Source of the DNA: Enorma sp964624825
GTDB taxonomy: Bacteria > Actinomycetota > Coriobacteriia > Coriobacteriales > Coriobacteriaceae
Assembly (NCBI GenBank): GCA_964624825.1
Contig: CAZUYD010000002.1
Location: forward strand, 45,077-109,076
DNA length: 64,000 nt
Reading direction: 5' to 3'
The position numbers and the translations under genes are program-made. A model generated the notes under the pieces. The model saw only the letters and a list, made by a program, of their open reading frames with translations, was not told where the DNA came from and searched no databases. Shown here in pieces: positions 44,544 to 52,062 of the stretch (positions within the stretch are counted from its first letter, which is position 1; each line of letters begins with the position of its first letter).

Positions 44544-44593
44544 CGCGGCTGCGCATCTACGCCATGATCCGGGCGGGTCGGCTGCGCGCGTAG
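44495..44593 (+). pseudogene. Helix-turn-helix-like remnant overlapping the prmC 3' end
   Basis: In a different frame from prmC, 32 codons read WDDAGVIRQVADALGVTRLR and then IYAMIRAGRLRA to a TAG at 44591. This resembles the DNA-binding end of MerR/AlpA/excisionase-like helix-turn-helix proteins (xxVADALGVTRxRVYxMIRxGRLxA). No start codon with a ribosome-binding site is available in this frame close upstream. It may be the stub of a larger gene lost by deletion, or part of a frameshifted 3' extension. Recognition is by eye. Confidence 0.35.
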
Positions 44594-44689
44594 AAGGTGG
44601 AGAGAATCTAGCGCGCGCCGTCAGCTCGGCATTTCAATGGACGGGTAACTCCTATGTCCTGCGCTCGTTCTCAGGCTGCTCCGGCCGGG

Positions 44690-44820
44690 ATTCTCTATAT
44701 CACTCAATATCATCTGAGTGTCAACGCGGCGCCTTGACGCGCGCTCGCAAGCCTTCGAACTGCGGTTTCTTTCTCGCTCATCTCGCGCGGGCCTTGAATT
44801 CTCTATATCATCTGTATATC
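44690..44820 (-). promoter_or_regulatory. Operator-like duplicate and orphan promoter in a gene-free spacer
   Basis: attctctatatca occurs at 44690-44702 and 44798-44810. Beside the first copy, cactca (44701-44706) and tgagtg (44715-44720) form a perfect inverted repeat. On the minus strand a consensus TTGACA (44724-44719) is 17 bp from GATATA (44701-44696), so the palindrome fills the promoter spacer. No minus-strand gene follows except antisense to prmC. The rest of the 694-bp spacer to 45237 shows only weak open frames. Confidence 0.4.
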
Positions 44821-45237
44821 AAGGCGCATCATCCGGGGCGACGCGCACGGGGCTGAGCGAGCTTGTCCCTCCGATATGGGCGGCTTGATTCGCATCATGT
44901 AATGACTCCCTGAAGCGTTCGCGCACCGAGGAGCGCCTTTCTGAGCGACCTGGGATGCCTTGAAGCGTAGGGGATTGTCCGTGTGCCGTGGAGCGCCTGA
45001 ACAGTCCGCGCGCCGTTCGTCGCCACATCCGCATGCAATTCATCACATTACCAACACACTTCATCCCTCCCGGCGAAGGCATTGCCCCGTTGGCGCGTTC
45101 GCAGGGGCATTGTTCGTCGAACTGAAAACTACTCGTGAGACAATACATCGATCTGCAAATGTCGATTTGTCGAATGATGCGCGACGGGGGCGGCGTCAGC
45201 CGTGGTATCGCGCGCGATGGTGGGGAACGTGCGACCG

Positions 45238-45990
45238 ATGCCGACGATCTTTCATATAACACCGAATGCACCGTGCTATCCGTACGATGAGGCGATAGCC
45301 GAGACGGCGCGCGTGCTCGATGCGGGCGGCTTGGCGCTCATGCCGACCGAGACGGTCTATGGCATAGGGGTCGCGGTTGCTCCGCTTGTTCGGGGAACGG
45401 GGCGCGGCGGCGCAGGCGATGTTCGGCATGGGCATGATTTTCAGGTTCCGGAGCCGGAAAGCGGGTACCGCCGCATCTTTTCGGTTAAGCGACGGGAGCT
45501 TACGCAGACGGTTCCCTGGTTGGTGGGCGGCACGAACGACCTCGACGCCTACGGGCGCGACATCGACCCGCTAACCCGCGCGCTGGCCGAGGCGTTCTGG
45601 CCAGGCGCGCTGACGCTCATCGTGCGCGCCCGCGAGGAGGTGCCCGCGTTCATGCAGGCGGCCGACGGCACCGTCGCGCTGCGCCGGTCGGCGTCTCCGG
45701 TCATCAGCGCGCTGATAGAGGCGTGCGAAAGCCCTCTTGCGACCACGAGCGCAAACGCGCACGGCGCGCCTGCCCCAGCATCGTTTCGGGCGGTAGAGCC
45801 CGCAGTGCTCGGAGGGGTCGACATTGCCATCGATGCCGGGGAGACGACATGCCGCGACGCCTCGACCATCGTGTCGTGTCTGTCTGGCGACCCCGTCATC
45901 ATTCGACACGGGGCGATTTCCGATAGTGAGGTACTGTGCGTCGCGCGCACGGCCGGATGGCGCGCGGCGGGCGCAGAACAGAGTAGGTGA
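45238..45990 (+). CDS. L-threonylcarbamoyladenylate synthase (Sua5/YciO/YrdC family)
   Basis: 250 residues. LDAGGLALMPTETVYGIGVAV, IFSVKRRELTQTVPWLV, RALAEAFWPGALTLIVRA and SPLATTSANAHGAPAP are the Sua5/TsaC signatures. The family condenses threonine, bicarbonate and ATP to threonylcarbamoyl-AMP for tRNA t6A37. The segment after VAVAPLVRG (about residues 52-78) is Gly/Arg-rich and longer than usual before IFSVKRR. The ATG at 45238 is chosen because the domain starts there, but the ribosome-binding site (ggggaac) is weak and ATGs at 45217 or 45202 remain possible. glpK begins three bases after the stop. Confidence 0.88.
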   Translation: MPTIFHITPNAPCYPYDEAIAETARVLDAGGLALMPTETVYGIGVAVAPLVRGTGRGGAGDVRHGHDFQVPEPESGYRRIFSVKRRELTQTVPWLVGGTNDLDAYGRDIDPLTRALAEAFWPGALTLIVRAREEVPAFMQAADGTVALRRSASPVISALIEACESPLATTSANAHGAPAPASFRAVEPAVLGGVDIAIDAGETTCRDASTIVSCLSGDPVIIRHGAISDSEVLCVARTAGWRAAGAEQSR

Positions 45991-45993
45991 ACC

Positions 45994-47532
45994 ATGGCTA
46001 TTTCGCTTAAAGATCTCAACTTGGTCGATTCCGTATACAGCTCGCGGAGCTCGTATATCATGGCGCTCGATAGCGGAACCACCTCGGTGCGCGCGGTGAT
46101 CGTCGATGAGTACGGGTGCATCGTGGCGCAGGCGTCGCGCGCGGTGCGGGCCATCTATCCGCAGCCGGGGTGGGTCGAGCAAGATCCAACTGAGATCTTG
46201 GCGTCGCAGATCGCCGTCATGATGGAGGTTCAGTTCAAAAGCGGCATCCATTCCGACAGCATCGCCGCAGTCGGCATCACCAATCAGCGCGAGACCACAG
46301 TAGTGTGGGACCGCGATAGCGGACAGCCCATCTACAATGCGATCGGGTGGCAGTGCCGGCGCACCGCGCCCCTTGCTGAGCAGCTGATCGCCGACGGATG
46401 CGCAGACACCATTCGCGCAAAGACGGGCCTCATGCCGGATGCCTACTTTTCGGCAACCAAGCTTGCCTGGATTCTCGACAACGTGAGCGGCGCGCGCGAG
46501 CTCGCCGAGACGGGCCGCCTCATGTTCGGCACCATCGACACCTGGCTCATCTTCAACCTGACCGGCGGCATGGCCTTTGCAACCGATTACACCAACGCGA
46601 GCCGTACCATGCTCTTCAACATCCACACGCTCGATTGGGATGATGAGCTGCTCGACATGCTGGACATTCCGCGCTGCATGCTCCCCGAAGTGCGGTGGAG
46701 CTCGGGCGAATACGGGCGCGTGTCGGGCGAGGTCATGACGCACCGACCGGTCATCGCGGGCGTTGCGGGCGACCAGCAGGCGTCGTTTTTCGGGCACTGC
46801 TGCTTTGAGCCCGGCCAGGCGAAAAACACCTATGGAACCGGCTGCTTCATGCTCCTGAACACCGGAGACACGGTGGTCGATTCAAACAACGGCCTGCTTT
46901 CGACCATCGGCATCGCAGAGCGCGGCAAGGTGCAGTATGCTCTCGAGGGTTCGATTTTCCATGCGGGATCGGTCATCCAATGGCTGCGAGACCGGCTGCA
47001 GATCATCTCGAGCGCGAAAGAGACGGCGGAGATTTCCCGGTCGTTGCCCGATAACGGCGGATGCTATCTGGTCCCTGCGTTCAGCGGACTCGGCGCGCCC
47101 TGGTGGGATTCTGGTGCCCGTGCGCTCATCTGCGGGCTTACCGGTGCGGCCGACCGCGCGACATTGGTGCGCGCCGCGTGCGAAGCGATGGCCTATCAAA
47201 GCTATGACGTGCTGCGCGCCATGCAGGTCGATGCGGGGGTGCAACTCGACAGCCTCGCCGTCGATGGCGGCGCGTCGCGCAATGAGTTCATCATGCAGTT
47301 CCAGGCAGATCTGCTGCAGATCCCCATCGATCAGTCTGAGGCGGTCGAGACGACGGCGCTGGGCGCGGCGTACCTTGCGGGGCTTGCCGTAGGGTATTGG
47401 GAAGACCACGAGGAGATCAGGCAAAACCATGACGTGGCGCGGCGATTCGAGCCTCAGATGGCAGACGAGGACCGCGCGCGCATGATAGCTGGCTGGCACG
47501 AGGCGGTGGCACGCGCGCGCAGCGATGGCTAG
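45994..47532 (+). CDS. glpK: Glycerol kinase
   Basis: 512 residues, FGGY family. MALDSGTTSVRAVIVDEYG is the phosphate-1 motif. FATDYTNASRTMLFNIHTLDWD and GVAGDQQASFFGHCCFEPGQAKNTYGTGCFMLLNTG are the FGGY glycerol-kinase signatures. VDGGASRNEFIMQFQADLLQIPI and ETTALGAAYLAGLAVGYW complete the ATP site. It phosphorylates glycerol to glycerol 3-phosphate. The catalytic site is intact. No glycerol facilitator or glycerol-3-phosphate dehydrogenase gene is next to it. It is very probably co-transcribed with the upstream tsaC-type gene. Confidence 0.96.
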   Translation: MAISLKDLNLVDSVYSSRSSYIMALDSGTTSVRAVIVDEYGCIVAQASRAVRAIYPQPGWVEQDPTEILASQIAVMMEVQFKSGIHSDSIAAVGITNQRETTVVWDRDSGQPIYNAIGWQCRRTAPLAEQLIADGCADTIRAKTGLMPDAYFSATKLAWILDNVSGARELAETGRLMFGTIDTWLIFNLTGGMAFATDYTNASRTMLFNIHTLDWDDELLDMLDIPRCMLPEVRWSSGEYGRVSGEVMTHRPVIAGVAGDQQASFFGHCCFEPGQAKNTYGTGCFMLLNTGDTVVDSNNGLLSTIGIAERGKVQYALEGSIFHAGSVIQWLRDRLQIISSAKETAEISRSLPDNGGCYLVPAFSGLGAPWWDSGARALICGLTGAADRATLVRAACEAMAYQSYDVLRAMQVDAGVQLDSLAVDGGASRNEFIMQFQADLLQIPIDQSEAVETTALGAAYLAGLAVGYWEDHEEIRQNHDVARRFEPQMADEDRARMIAGWHEAVARARSDG

Positions 47533-47653
47533 GGGAGCACGTCGGATGGCGCGGCGGCAAAGCCGTGCAGGGGCGGCGGCCGCACGCTCCCTGCTTGCGA
47601 AGGCCACGTCCCGCGAGAGGAAATGCGTTTCAGGAAACACGGCGCATCTATAG

Positions 47654-47659
47654 TAGAAT
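47654..47659 (+). promoter_or_regulatory. -10 box for rpiB
   Basis: TAGAAT in the context tatagtagaatcacg lies about 45 bp before the rpiB ATG. It is similar to the box upstream of prmC. Confidence 0.4.
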
Positions 47660-47703
47660 CACGCAGAGGACCGCACGACAAGAACACGGAAGGGACGCAA
47701 ACC

Positions 47704-48147
47704 ATGCGCGTAGCCATTGCATCAGACCACGGGGGATTCGAACAGAAGGGTGAGCTGGTAACGTATCTTGCCGCCGAGCTGGGATGCGAGGTCACCGATT
47801 TTGGCCCCGATACCGACGCCTCGGTCGATTACCCCGACTACGCGGTACAGGTTGCCCATGCGGTCGCGGCCGATACGGCAGACCTCGGCGTGTTGGTCTG
47901 CGGCACAGGCATTGGCATGGCGCTCGCCGCAGACAAAGTGCCCGGCGTGCGCGCGTCTTCCGTGACCACGCCAGAGTTTGCCGAGCTCTTTCGTCAGCAT
48001 AACAACGGCAACGTCATTTGCTTGTCGGGACGCTTCGTAGACCTCGACACGAACAAGGCGATCGTGAAGACCTTCCTGACCACCGCGTTCGAGGGAGGCC
48101 GTCACGCCCTCCGCGTCGAGAAGGTCATGGCGCTCGACGCCGAGTAA
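47704..48147 (+). CDS. rpiB: Ribose-5-phosphate isomerase B
   Basis: 147 residues. MRVAIASDHGGFEQKGELV is the LacAB/RpiB start. DYPDYAVQVAHAV, the active-site CGTGIGMALAADKVPGVRASS (with the catalytic Cys) and HNNGNVICLSGRFVD complete the family pattern. It interconverts ribulose and ribose 5-phosphate in the pentose phosphate pathway. The ATG follows ggaaggga. The stop codon is one base from the second scaffold gap, so the link to upp is not directly sequenced. Confidence 0.95.
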   Translation: MRVAIASDHGGFEQKGELVTYLAAELGCEVTDFGPDTDASVDYPDYAVQVAHAVAADTADLGVLVCGTGIGMALAADKVPGVRASSVTTPEFAELFRQHNNGNVICLSGRFVDLDTNKAIVKTFLTTAFEGGRHALRVEKVMALDAE

Positions 48148-48148
48148 G

Positions 48149-48248
48149 NNNNNNNNNNNNNNNNNNNNNNNNNNNNNNNNNNNNNNNNNNNNNNNNNNNN
48201 NNNNNNNNNNNNNNNNNNNNNNNNNNNNNNNNNNNNNNNNNNNNNNNN
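48149..48248. other. Scaffold gap of 100 N
   Basis: A second fixed-size run of 100 N between rpiB and upp. Unlike the first gap, its visible flanks are not duplicated, so its true content and size are unknown. Confidence 0.95.
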
Positions 48249-48292
48249 CGCAGGCAGCAGCAAAGCAGCTCAAGGTGAGGAGGAGTACATCC

Positions 48293-48940
48293 GTGTCTGT
48301 GACCTATGACCCGAAGCGCGTGACCCTCGTGGACCACCCGCTCGTTCAGCACAAGCTGTCGATTCTGCGCGATGAGCAGACGGGCACGAAGCAGTTCCGC
48401 GACCTCATCAGCGAACTCGCCATGTTCGAGGGATACGAGGCCACACGCGACCTTCCGCTTGAGGACGTGCCGGTGAAAACGCCCATCTGCGAGGCGACAT
48501 GCAGGCAGCTTTCTGGCCGCAAGCTCGCGATCGTGCCCATCCTGCGCGCCGGGTTGGGCATGGTGGACGGCTTGCTGCAGCTCGTGCCGGCGGCGCGCGT
48601 GGGGCACATCGGTATGTATCGTGACGAGGTGACGCACGAGCCGCATGAGTACTATTGCAAGCTTCCGCTCGATGTGAGCCAGCGCATCTGCCTGCTCGTC
48701 GACCCGATGCTCGCCACGGGCGGGTCGGCCACGGCGGCGCTGGGCTATCTGCGCGAGCAGGGCGTCCGCGATGCGCGCCTCCTGTGCATCGTCGCGGCGC
48801 CCGAAGGCATCGCTGCCGTGCAGCTGGCCGATCCCGATGTCCCCATCTACACGTGCGCGATCGATGAGGGGCTCAATGATGCAGCCTACATCGTTCCCGG
48901 CTTGGGCGATGCGGGGGATCGCATCTTCGGCACGCTCTAG
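48293..48940 (+). CDS. upp: Uracil phosphoribosyltransferase
   Basis: 215 residues from a GTG preceded by gaggagg. HPLVQHKLSILRDEQTGTKQFRDLISEL is the N-terminal signature. VPILRAGLGMVDGLLQLVPAARVGHIGMYRDE and the PRPP loop LLVDPMLATGGSATAALGYL are diagnostic, and the C-terminal IDEGLNDAAYIVPGLGDAGDRIFGT binds uracil. It salvages uracil to UMP. An earlier GTG at 48275 would add six residues but lacks a ribosome-binding site. A scaffold gap lies directly upstream, so its promoter is not visible. Confidence 0.97.
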   Translation: MSVTYDPKRVTLVDHPLVQHKLSILRDEQTGTKQFRDLISELAMFEGYEATRDLPLEDVPVKTPICEATCRQLSGRKLAIVPILRAGLGMVDGLLQLVPAARVGHIGMYRDEVTHEPHEYYCKLPLDVSQRICLLVDPMLATGGSATAALGYLREQGVRDARLLCIVAAPEGIAAVQLADPDVPIYTCAIDEGLNDAAYIVPGLGDAGDRIFGTL

Positions 48941-49118
48941 GGCGCATCCGCGCGTCCGGGCGGGTCGTGTCCGCGCGGGCGCATCCGTTGCCGCGTGCCT
49001 GCAGGGTTGTGAGCGCTTCGCCGAAGACGAAGCTCGCGTGGTGAAGCGAATCGCAGCGGGAGCCCTATAGAGCGCGGCGAGCCGAGCAGTATCAGAGCGC
49101 TGGGAGAAGGAGAGAGCA

Positions 49119-49424
49119 GTGCCCGAGCTCGACTTGATGGAGCATGGACCAGGTATGATCGTCGGTTTTTTCGTCGGTCTCATTGCGTTCGTCCCGTTTA
49201 TCATCGTCCTTGTTCCGGTTCTTCGCTGCCAGCGCGAAGCGAGCATGACGCGGGGTCTTGCGGGCGTCATAGCATCGTTTGCAATCCTTCTGCTGAGCAT
49301 CTTCATCGCGTACCTTTTTGCGCGCGCTGCGTTGCTGGCGTTTTCAATCGGCTTGATTATCGGTTTCGTGATGTGCGCTATCGCGGTGGGGGTCGCGGCG
49401 CTCGGGTTGGACGGCCGCGGCTAG
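49119..49424 (+). CDS. Small three-helix membrane protein preceding the ATP synthase operon
   Basis: 101 residues from a GTG with a strong ggagaaggagaga before it. Three hydrophobic helices are visible (MIVGFFVGLIAFVPFIIVLVPVL, GVIASFAILLLSIFIAYLFA and LAFSIGLIIGFVMCAIAVGVAAL). Its position before atpB is that of AtpI or an AtpZ-like assembly protein in other bacteria, but the sequence lacks features that would let me call it AtpI. A 445-bp spacer with its own promoter candidate separates it from atpB. Confidence 0.7.
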   Translation: MPELDLMEHGPGMIVGFFVGLIAFVPFIIVLVPVLRCQREASMTRGLAGVIASFAILLLSIFIAYLFARAALLAFSIGLIIGFVMCAIAVGVAALGLDGRG

Positions 49425-49869
49425 CGCGGCCGCCGGTGCAACGGGGCTCCGGTCCAGGTGGGTCCGGTTCTTGCGGGTGCGCCAGTCTGAGCGGGCGGGC
49501 GCACCGAGGAGAGGCACCGCGCATGGAAAGCGCGTCCGCGGCGCGCCAGAGCTATCTGCACCGACACCCGGCGTATCGATAGTTGTGTTGATACTGCATA
49601 ATCATATAAATAGGGTTGACAATATTGTTTGCCATGCGGCAGTTTGAAAGAATACTGAAAGCCTGGGGGTATTGACTGTTCGCAGCGTTTGCCGCGCTTT
49701 GTTGCTCGGAGTCGTGGGCTCCCATAGCAACATAGGTTGCTTATCGCATGCAATGTGCGCATTGTGCACGCTATGTAATTATTGTGCAATCAGTTGGTAG
49801 CGTTTCTATACTATGGTTCCTTTTAATTACGCCTTTCGGTGTTGTGCCATCGGATAGGAGAGTGTAGTT
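49425..49869 (+). promoter_or_regulatory. Promoter region and leader of the ATP synthase operon
   Basis: 445 bp without a gene and markedly more AT-rich from about 49580. TTGTGC (49783-49788) and TATACT (49807-49812) are 18 bp apart, about 60 bp before the atpB start. A perfect TTGACA at 49616-49621 has no -10 at normal spacing. aggag at 49857 precedes the TTG start of atpB. Confidence 0.4.
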
Positions 49870-50667
49870 TTGGACGCGTTTTCCAAGTTGCCCGAGGCAA
49901 TCAACGAGCTTGTTTCCGAGTTTTCTTCGGCGCCGCTCGTAGGAACGCTCAGCGCCGGGCTCACGCAATACTCGTTTTGGCTTATCGTCGCCGCACTCGT
50001 GCTGGCGCTCCTGGTCGCCGTCTTCGTAAAAAAACAGACCTTGATTCCCAAGGGCGTGTTCGTCAACGGCGTTGAGTATATCATCGAGTATGTTGAGAAC
50101 GATGTGGCGAAGGGTGTCGTGGGAGCTGGCTGGCGTCGTCATTTTCCGTTCCTGGCGACTCTTTTCTTCTTCATCTTCGTTAACAACTACATTGGTCTCA
50201 TCCCGGGCATGATGCCGGGCACCGGCGCGGTTGGGTGCACCGCGGCCTTGGCGATCGTGACCCTTGCCTACTTCATCTATTGTGGATGCAAAAAGCACGG
50301 GGTCGTCGGCTATATCAAAAGTCTTGCGCCTGCGGGCGTGGCGTTTCCCATGAACGTGTTCGTGTGGGTCATCGAGGCGTTCTCGCTCTTGCTGCGCCCT
50401 GTCACGCTTGCTATCCGTCTGTTCGCAAACATGTTCGCCGGGCATATCGTCATGGGGTCGTTCGCCATCATGGCGGCGATGTTCGCCGAACCGCTGCTCG
50501 AGCAGGTGAGTGCCATGAACGCGCTCGGCGCGCTCCCCAGCGTGGCCTGGGTCGCCATCCTGACGATCATCTATCTGCTTGAGTTTGTCGTTGCGTTCGT
50601 CCAGTCGTATGTATTCACCCTGTTGGCTGCCGTCTATATTCAGATCGCCGAGGCGGAAGAGCACTAG
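49870..50667 (+). CDS. atpB: F0F1 ATP synthase subunit a
   Basis: 265 residues from a rare TTG start with aggag nine bases upstream; no ATG or GTG lies nearby in frame. Hydrophobic throughout, with the essential Arg183 in LRPVTLAIRLFANMFAGH and the C-terminal helix IIYLLEFVVAFVQSYVFTLLAAVYIQIAEAE. Subunit a forms the two half-channels through which ions reach the c-ring. It is the first structural gene of atpBEFHAGDC. The non-canonical start may lower its translation relative to atpE. Confidence 0.96.
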   Translation: MDAFSKLPEAINELVSEFSSAPLVGTLSAGLTQYSFWLIVAALVLALLVAVFVKKQTLIPKGVFVNGVEYIIEYVENDVAKGVVGAGWRRHFPFLATLFFFIFVNNYIGLIPGMMPGTGAVGCTAALAIVTLAYFIYCGCKKHGVVGYIKSLAPAGVAFPMNVFVWVIEAFSLLLRPVTLAIRLFANMFAGHIVMGSFAIMAAMFAEPLLEQVSAMNALGALPSVAWVAILTIIYLLEFVVAFVQSYVFTLLAAVYIQIAEAEEH

Positions 50668-50750
50668 CCCGCGAAGTTTTGTGACACCGGGCGCATGCCC
50701 TGTCAATATATGGTACCCCTGCACCGTTGGTGCGCGTCAAAGGAGGAATT

Positions 50751-50942
50751 GTGGGAGTTATCGGTTACAGCATATGTGTTCTTGGTGTCAGCCTGGCTAT
50801 CGCCGTTGCTGCGTACAGCTCGACGAGCGCTATGGCGCGTCAACCCGAGATCCAGGGGCGTGCGTTCACCGTATTCATCTTGGCATCCGCATTTACCGAG
50901 GCGCTTGGCCTCATCGGCTTCGTCGTGACGCTCATCTCCTAG
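50751..50942 (+). CDS. atpE: F0F1 ATP synthase subunit c
   Basis: 63 residues from a GTG directly after aaggagg, shorter than the usual 70-85 for subunit c. Two helices are joined by the polar loop MARQPEIQGR. The ion-binding Glu50 sits in SAFTEALGLIGF. The Na+-type signature (Gln in helix 1 and Ser/Thr after the Glu) is absent, so proton coupling is more likely. Helix 1 has GVSLAIAVAAYSS where many c subunits have a GxGxGxG motif. The GTG fits the reading frame and ribosome-binding site; an earlier GTG at 50727 would add eight residues. Confidence 0.94.
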   Translation: MGVIGYSICVLGVSLAIAVAAYSSTSAMARQPEIQGRAFTVFILASAFTEALGLIGFVVTLIS

Positions 50943-50975
50943 AGGAGCCACCGCGTGTTCCGTAAGGAGTCGATT

Positions 50976-51578
50976 ATGAAGCTACTCAATCGGGCTGCTG
51001 GCTCGGCGGCTGCGGTGTCGCTCGCGGCGCTAGCCGCCCCTGCGCCAGCGTTTGCCGAAGAAGAAGCGAGCGGCATCTCCATCATCATCCCGAACATGGC
51101 GGAGTTCGTTCCCGCCCTCATCGCGTTTTTGATCATCTGGGTCGTGCTCGCTAAGGTCGCATGGCCGAAGGTGCTCGGCATGATGGACGAGCGTTCTCGT
51201 CGCATCGAGGAGAGCCTCGATGAGGCCGCCCGCACCAAGGAGAAGGCCATCGCCGACCGCAAGGCTTCCGATGATCTGCTCACCGACGCACGCCGTCAGG
51301 CGGCCGATATCGTGCTTGCCGCTCGCCAGGACGGCGAGGCGGAACGGCAGCGCATCATCGCCGCCGCGCACAAGGATGCCGAGGCGATCATCGCCAAGGC
51401 GCATCGCACGGTCGAGGACGAGCGCCACGCGCTGTATGCCGAGGCGGCCTCCTCGATCGCGAACCTCTCGGTTTCGGTGGCGTCCAAGATCATCGAGAAA
51501 GCCCTCGACGAGGACGGCGAGCAGCGTCGTCTTATCGAGCGCTATATCAAGGAAGCGGGTAGCTTGAATGGCAACTAG
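50976..51578 (+). CDS. atpF: F0F1 ATP synthase subunit b with an apparent signal peptide
   Basis: 200 residues from the ATG at 50976, which follows aaggag by six bases; a GTG at 50955 (after gaggag) would add seven. The N-terminus MKLLNRAAGSAAAVSLAALA, then APAPAFA, looks like a cleavable secretory signal. The normal b-subunit anchor FVPALIAFLIIWVVLAKVAWPKV follows, then the long charged coiled-coil stalk. Subunit b links F0 to F1 through subunit delta. The extra N-terminal signal is unusual for subunit b. It overlaps atpH by 11 bases. Confidence 0.95.
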   Translation: MKLLNRAAGSAAAVSLAALAAPAPAFAEEEASGISIIIPNMAEFVPALIAFLIIWVVLAKVAWPKVLGMMDERSRRIEESLDEAARTKEKAIADRKASDDLLTDARRQAADIVLAARQDGEAERQRIIAAAHKDAEAIIAKAHRTVEDERHALYAEAASSIANLSVSVASKIIEKALDEDGEQRRLIERYIKEAGSLNGN

Positions 51579-52062
51579 CCGCAGGGAGATAAAGGTTCTC
51601 GAGACGTACGCGCGCGCCTTGCTCGAGGTCGGCAAGACCGAAGGCCGTGTGTTCAAGGACCTCGATGCGCTCGAGGCGATCGCGAACGCGGCACCCGAGG
51701 TGCTTGAAGTTGTGCGCACGCTCGTCGAGCGCGATCAGCTTGATCTACTCCCACAGATCGCCGATACCTATCGTGCTATGACCGAGGAAGATGAAGATGT
51801 CGTGGGCGTGACGGTCACGACCGCGGTGCCGCTCGATGACGACCTGCGCGCTCAGATCTCCGAGCAATTCACCGTAGAGCTTGGCAAGCAGGTGTTCCTC
51901 ATCGAGCGCGTCGATCCTTCTATTATCGGCGGCATCGTGTTCGAGGCGCGCGGCGCGCGTCGTGACATCTCGGTCAAGACCCAGCTCCGCGCGGCGCGCG
52001 ACATGCTCGCTTCCGTACGCCAGGAGAATGAATCGAGTGGAGGTGAGCCCGCCCATGTCTGA
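51568..52062 (+). CDS. atpH: F0F1 ATP synthase subunit delta
   Basis: 164 residues. ETYARALLEVGKTEGRVFKDLDALEAI is the N-terminal helical domain that binds the top of subunit alpha. The C-terminal VVGVTVTTAVPLDDDLRAQISEQF and VDPSIIGGIVFEARGARRDISVKTQLRAARD are the conserved OSCP/delta end. It overlaps atpF by 11 and atpA by 8 bases, so translation is tightly coupled. Confidence 0.95.
   Translation: MATSRREIKVLETYARALLEVGKTEGRVFKDLDALEAIANAAPEVLEVVRTLVERDQLDLLPQIADTYRAMTEEDEDVVGVTVTTAVPLDDDLRAQISEQFTVELGKQVFLIERVDPSIIGGIVFEARGARRDISVKTQLRAARDMLASVRQENESSGGEPAHV

Noticed and set aside
44819..45271. 150-codon minus-strand frame in the prmC-tsaC spacer
   Set aside because: Low-complexity Arg/Ser composition, no ribosome-binding site, and overlaps the start of the tsaC-type gene.
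49616..49621. Perfect TTGACA as the main atp operon -35
   Set aside because: No acceptable -10 at 15-19 bp downstream; the pair at 49783/49807 is better placed.
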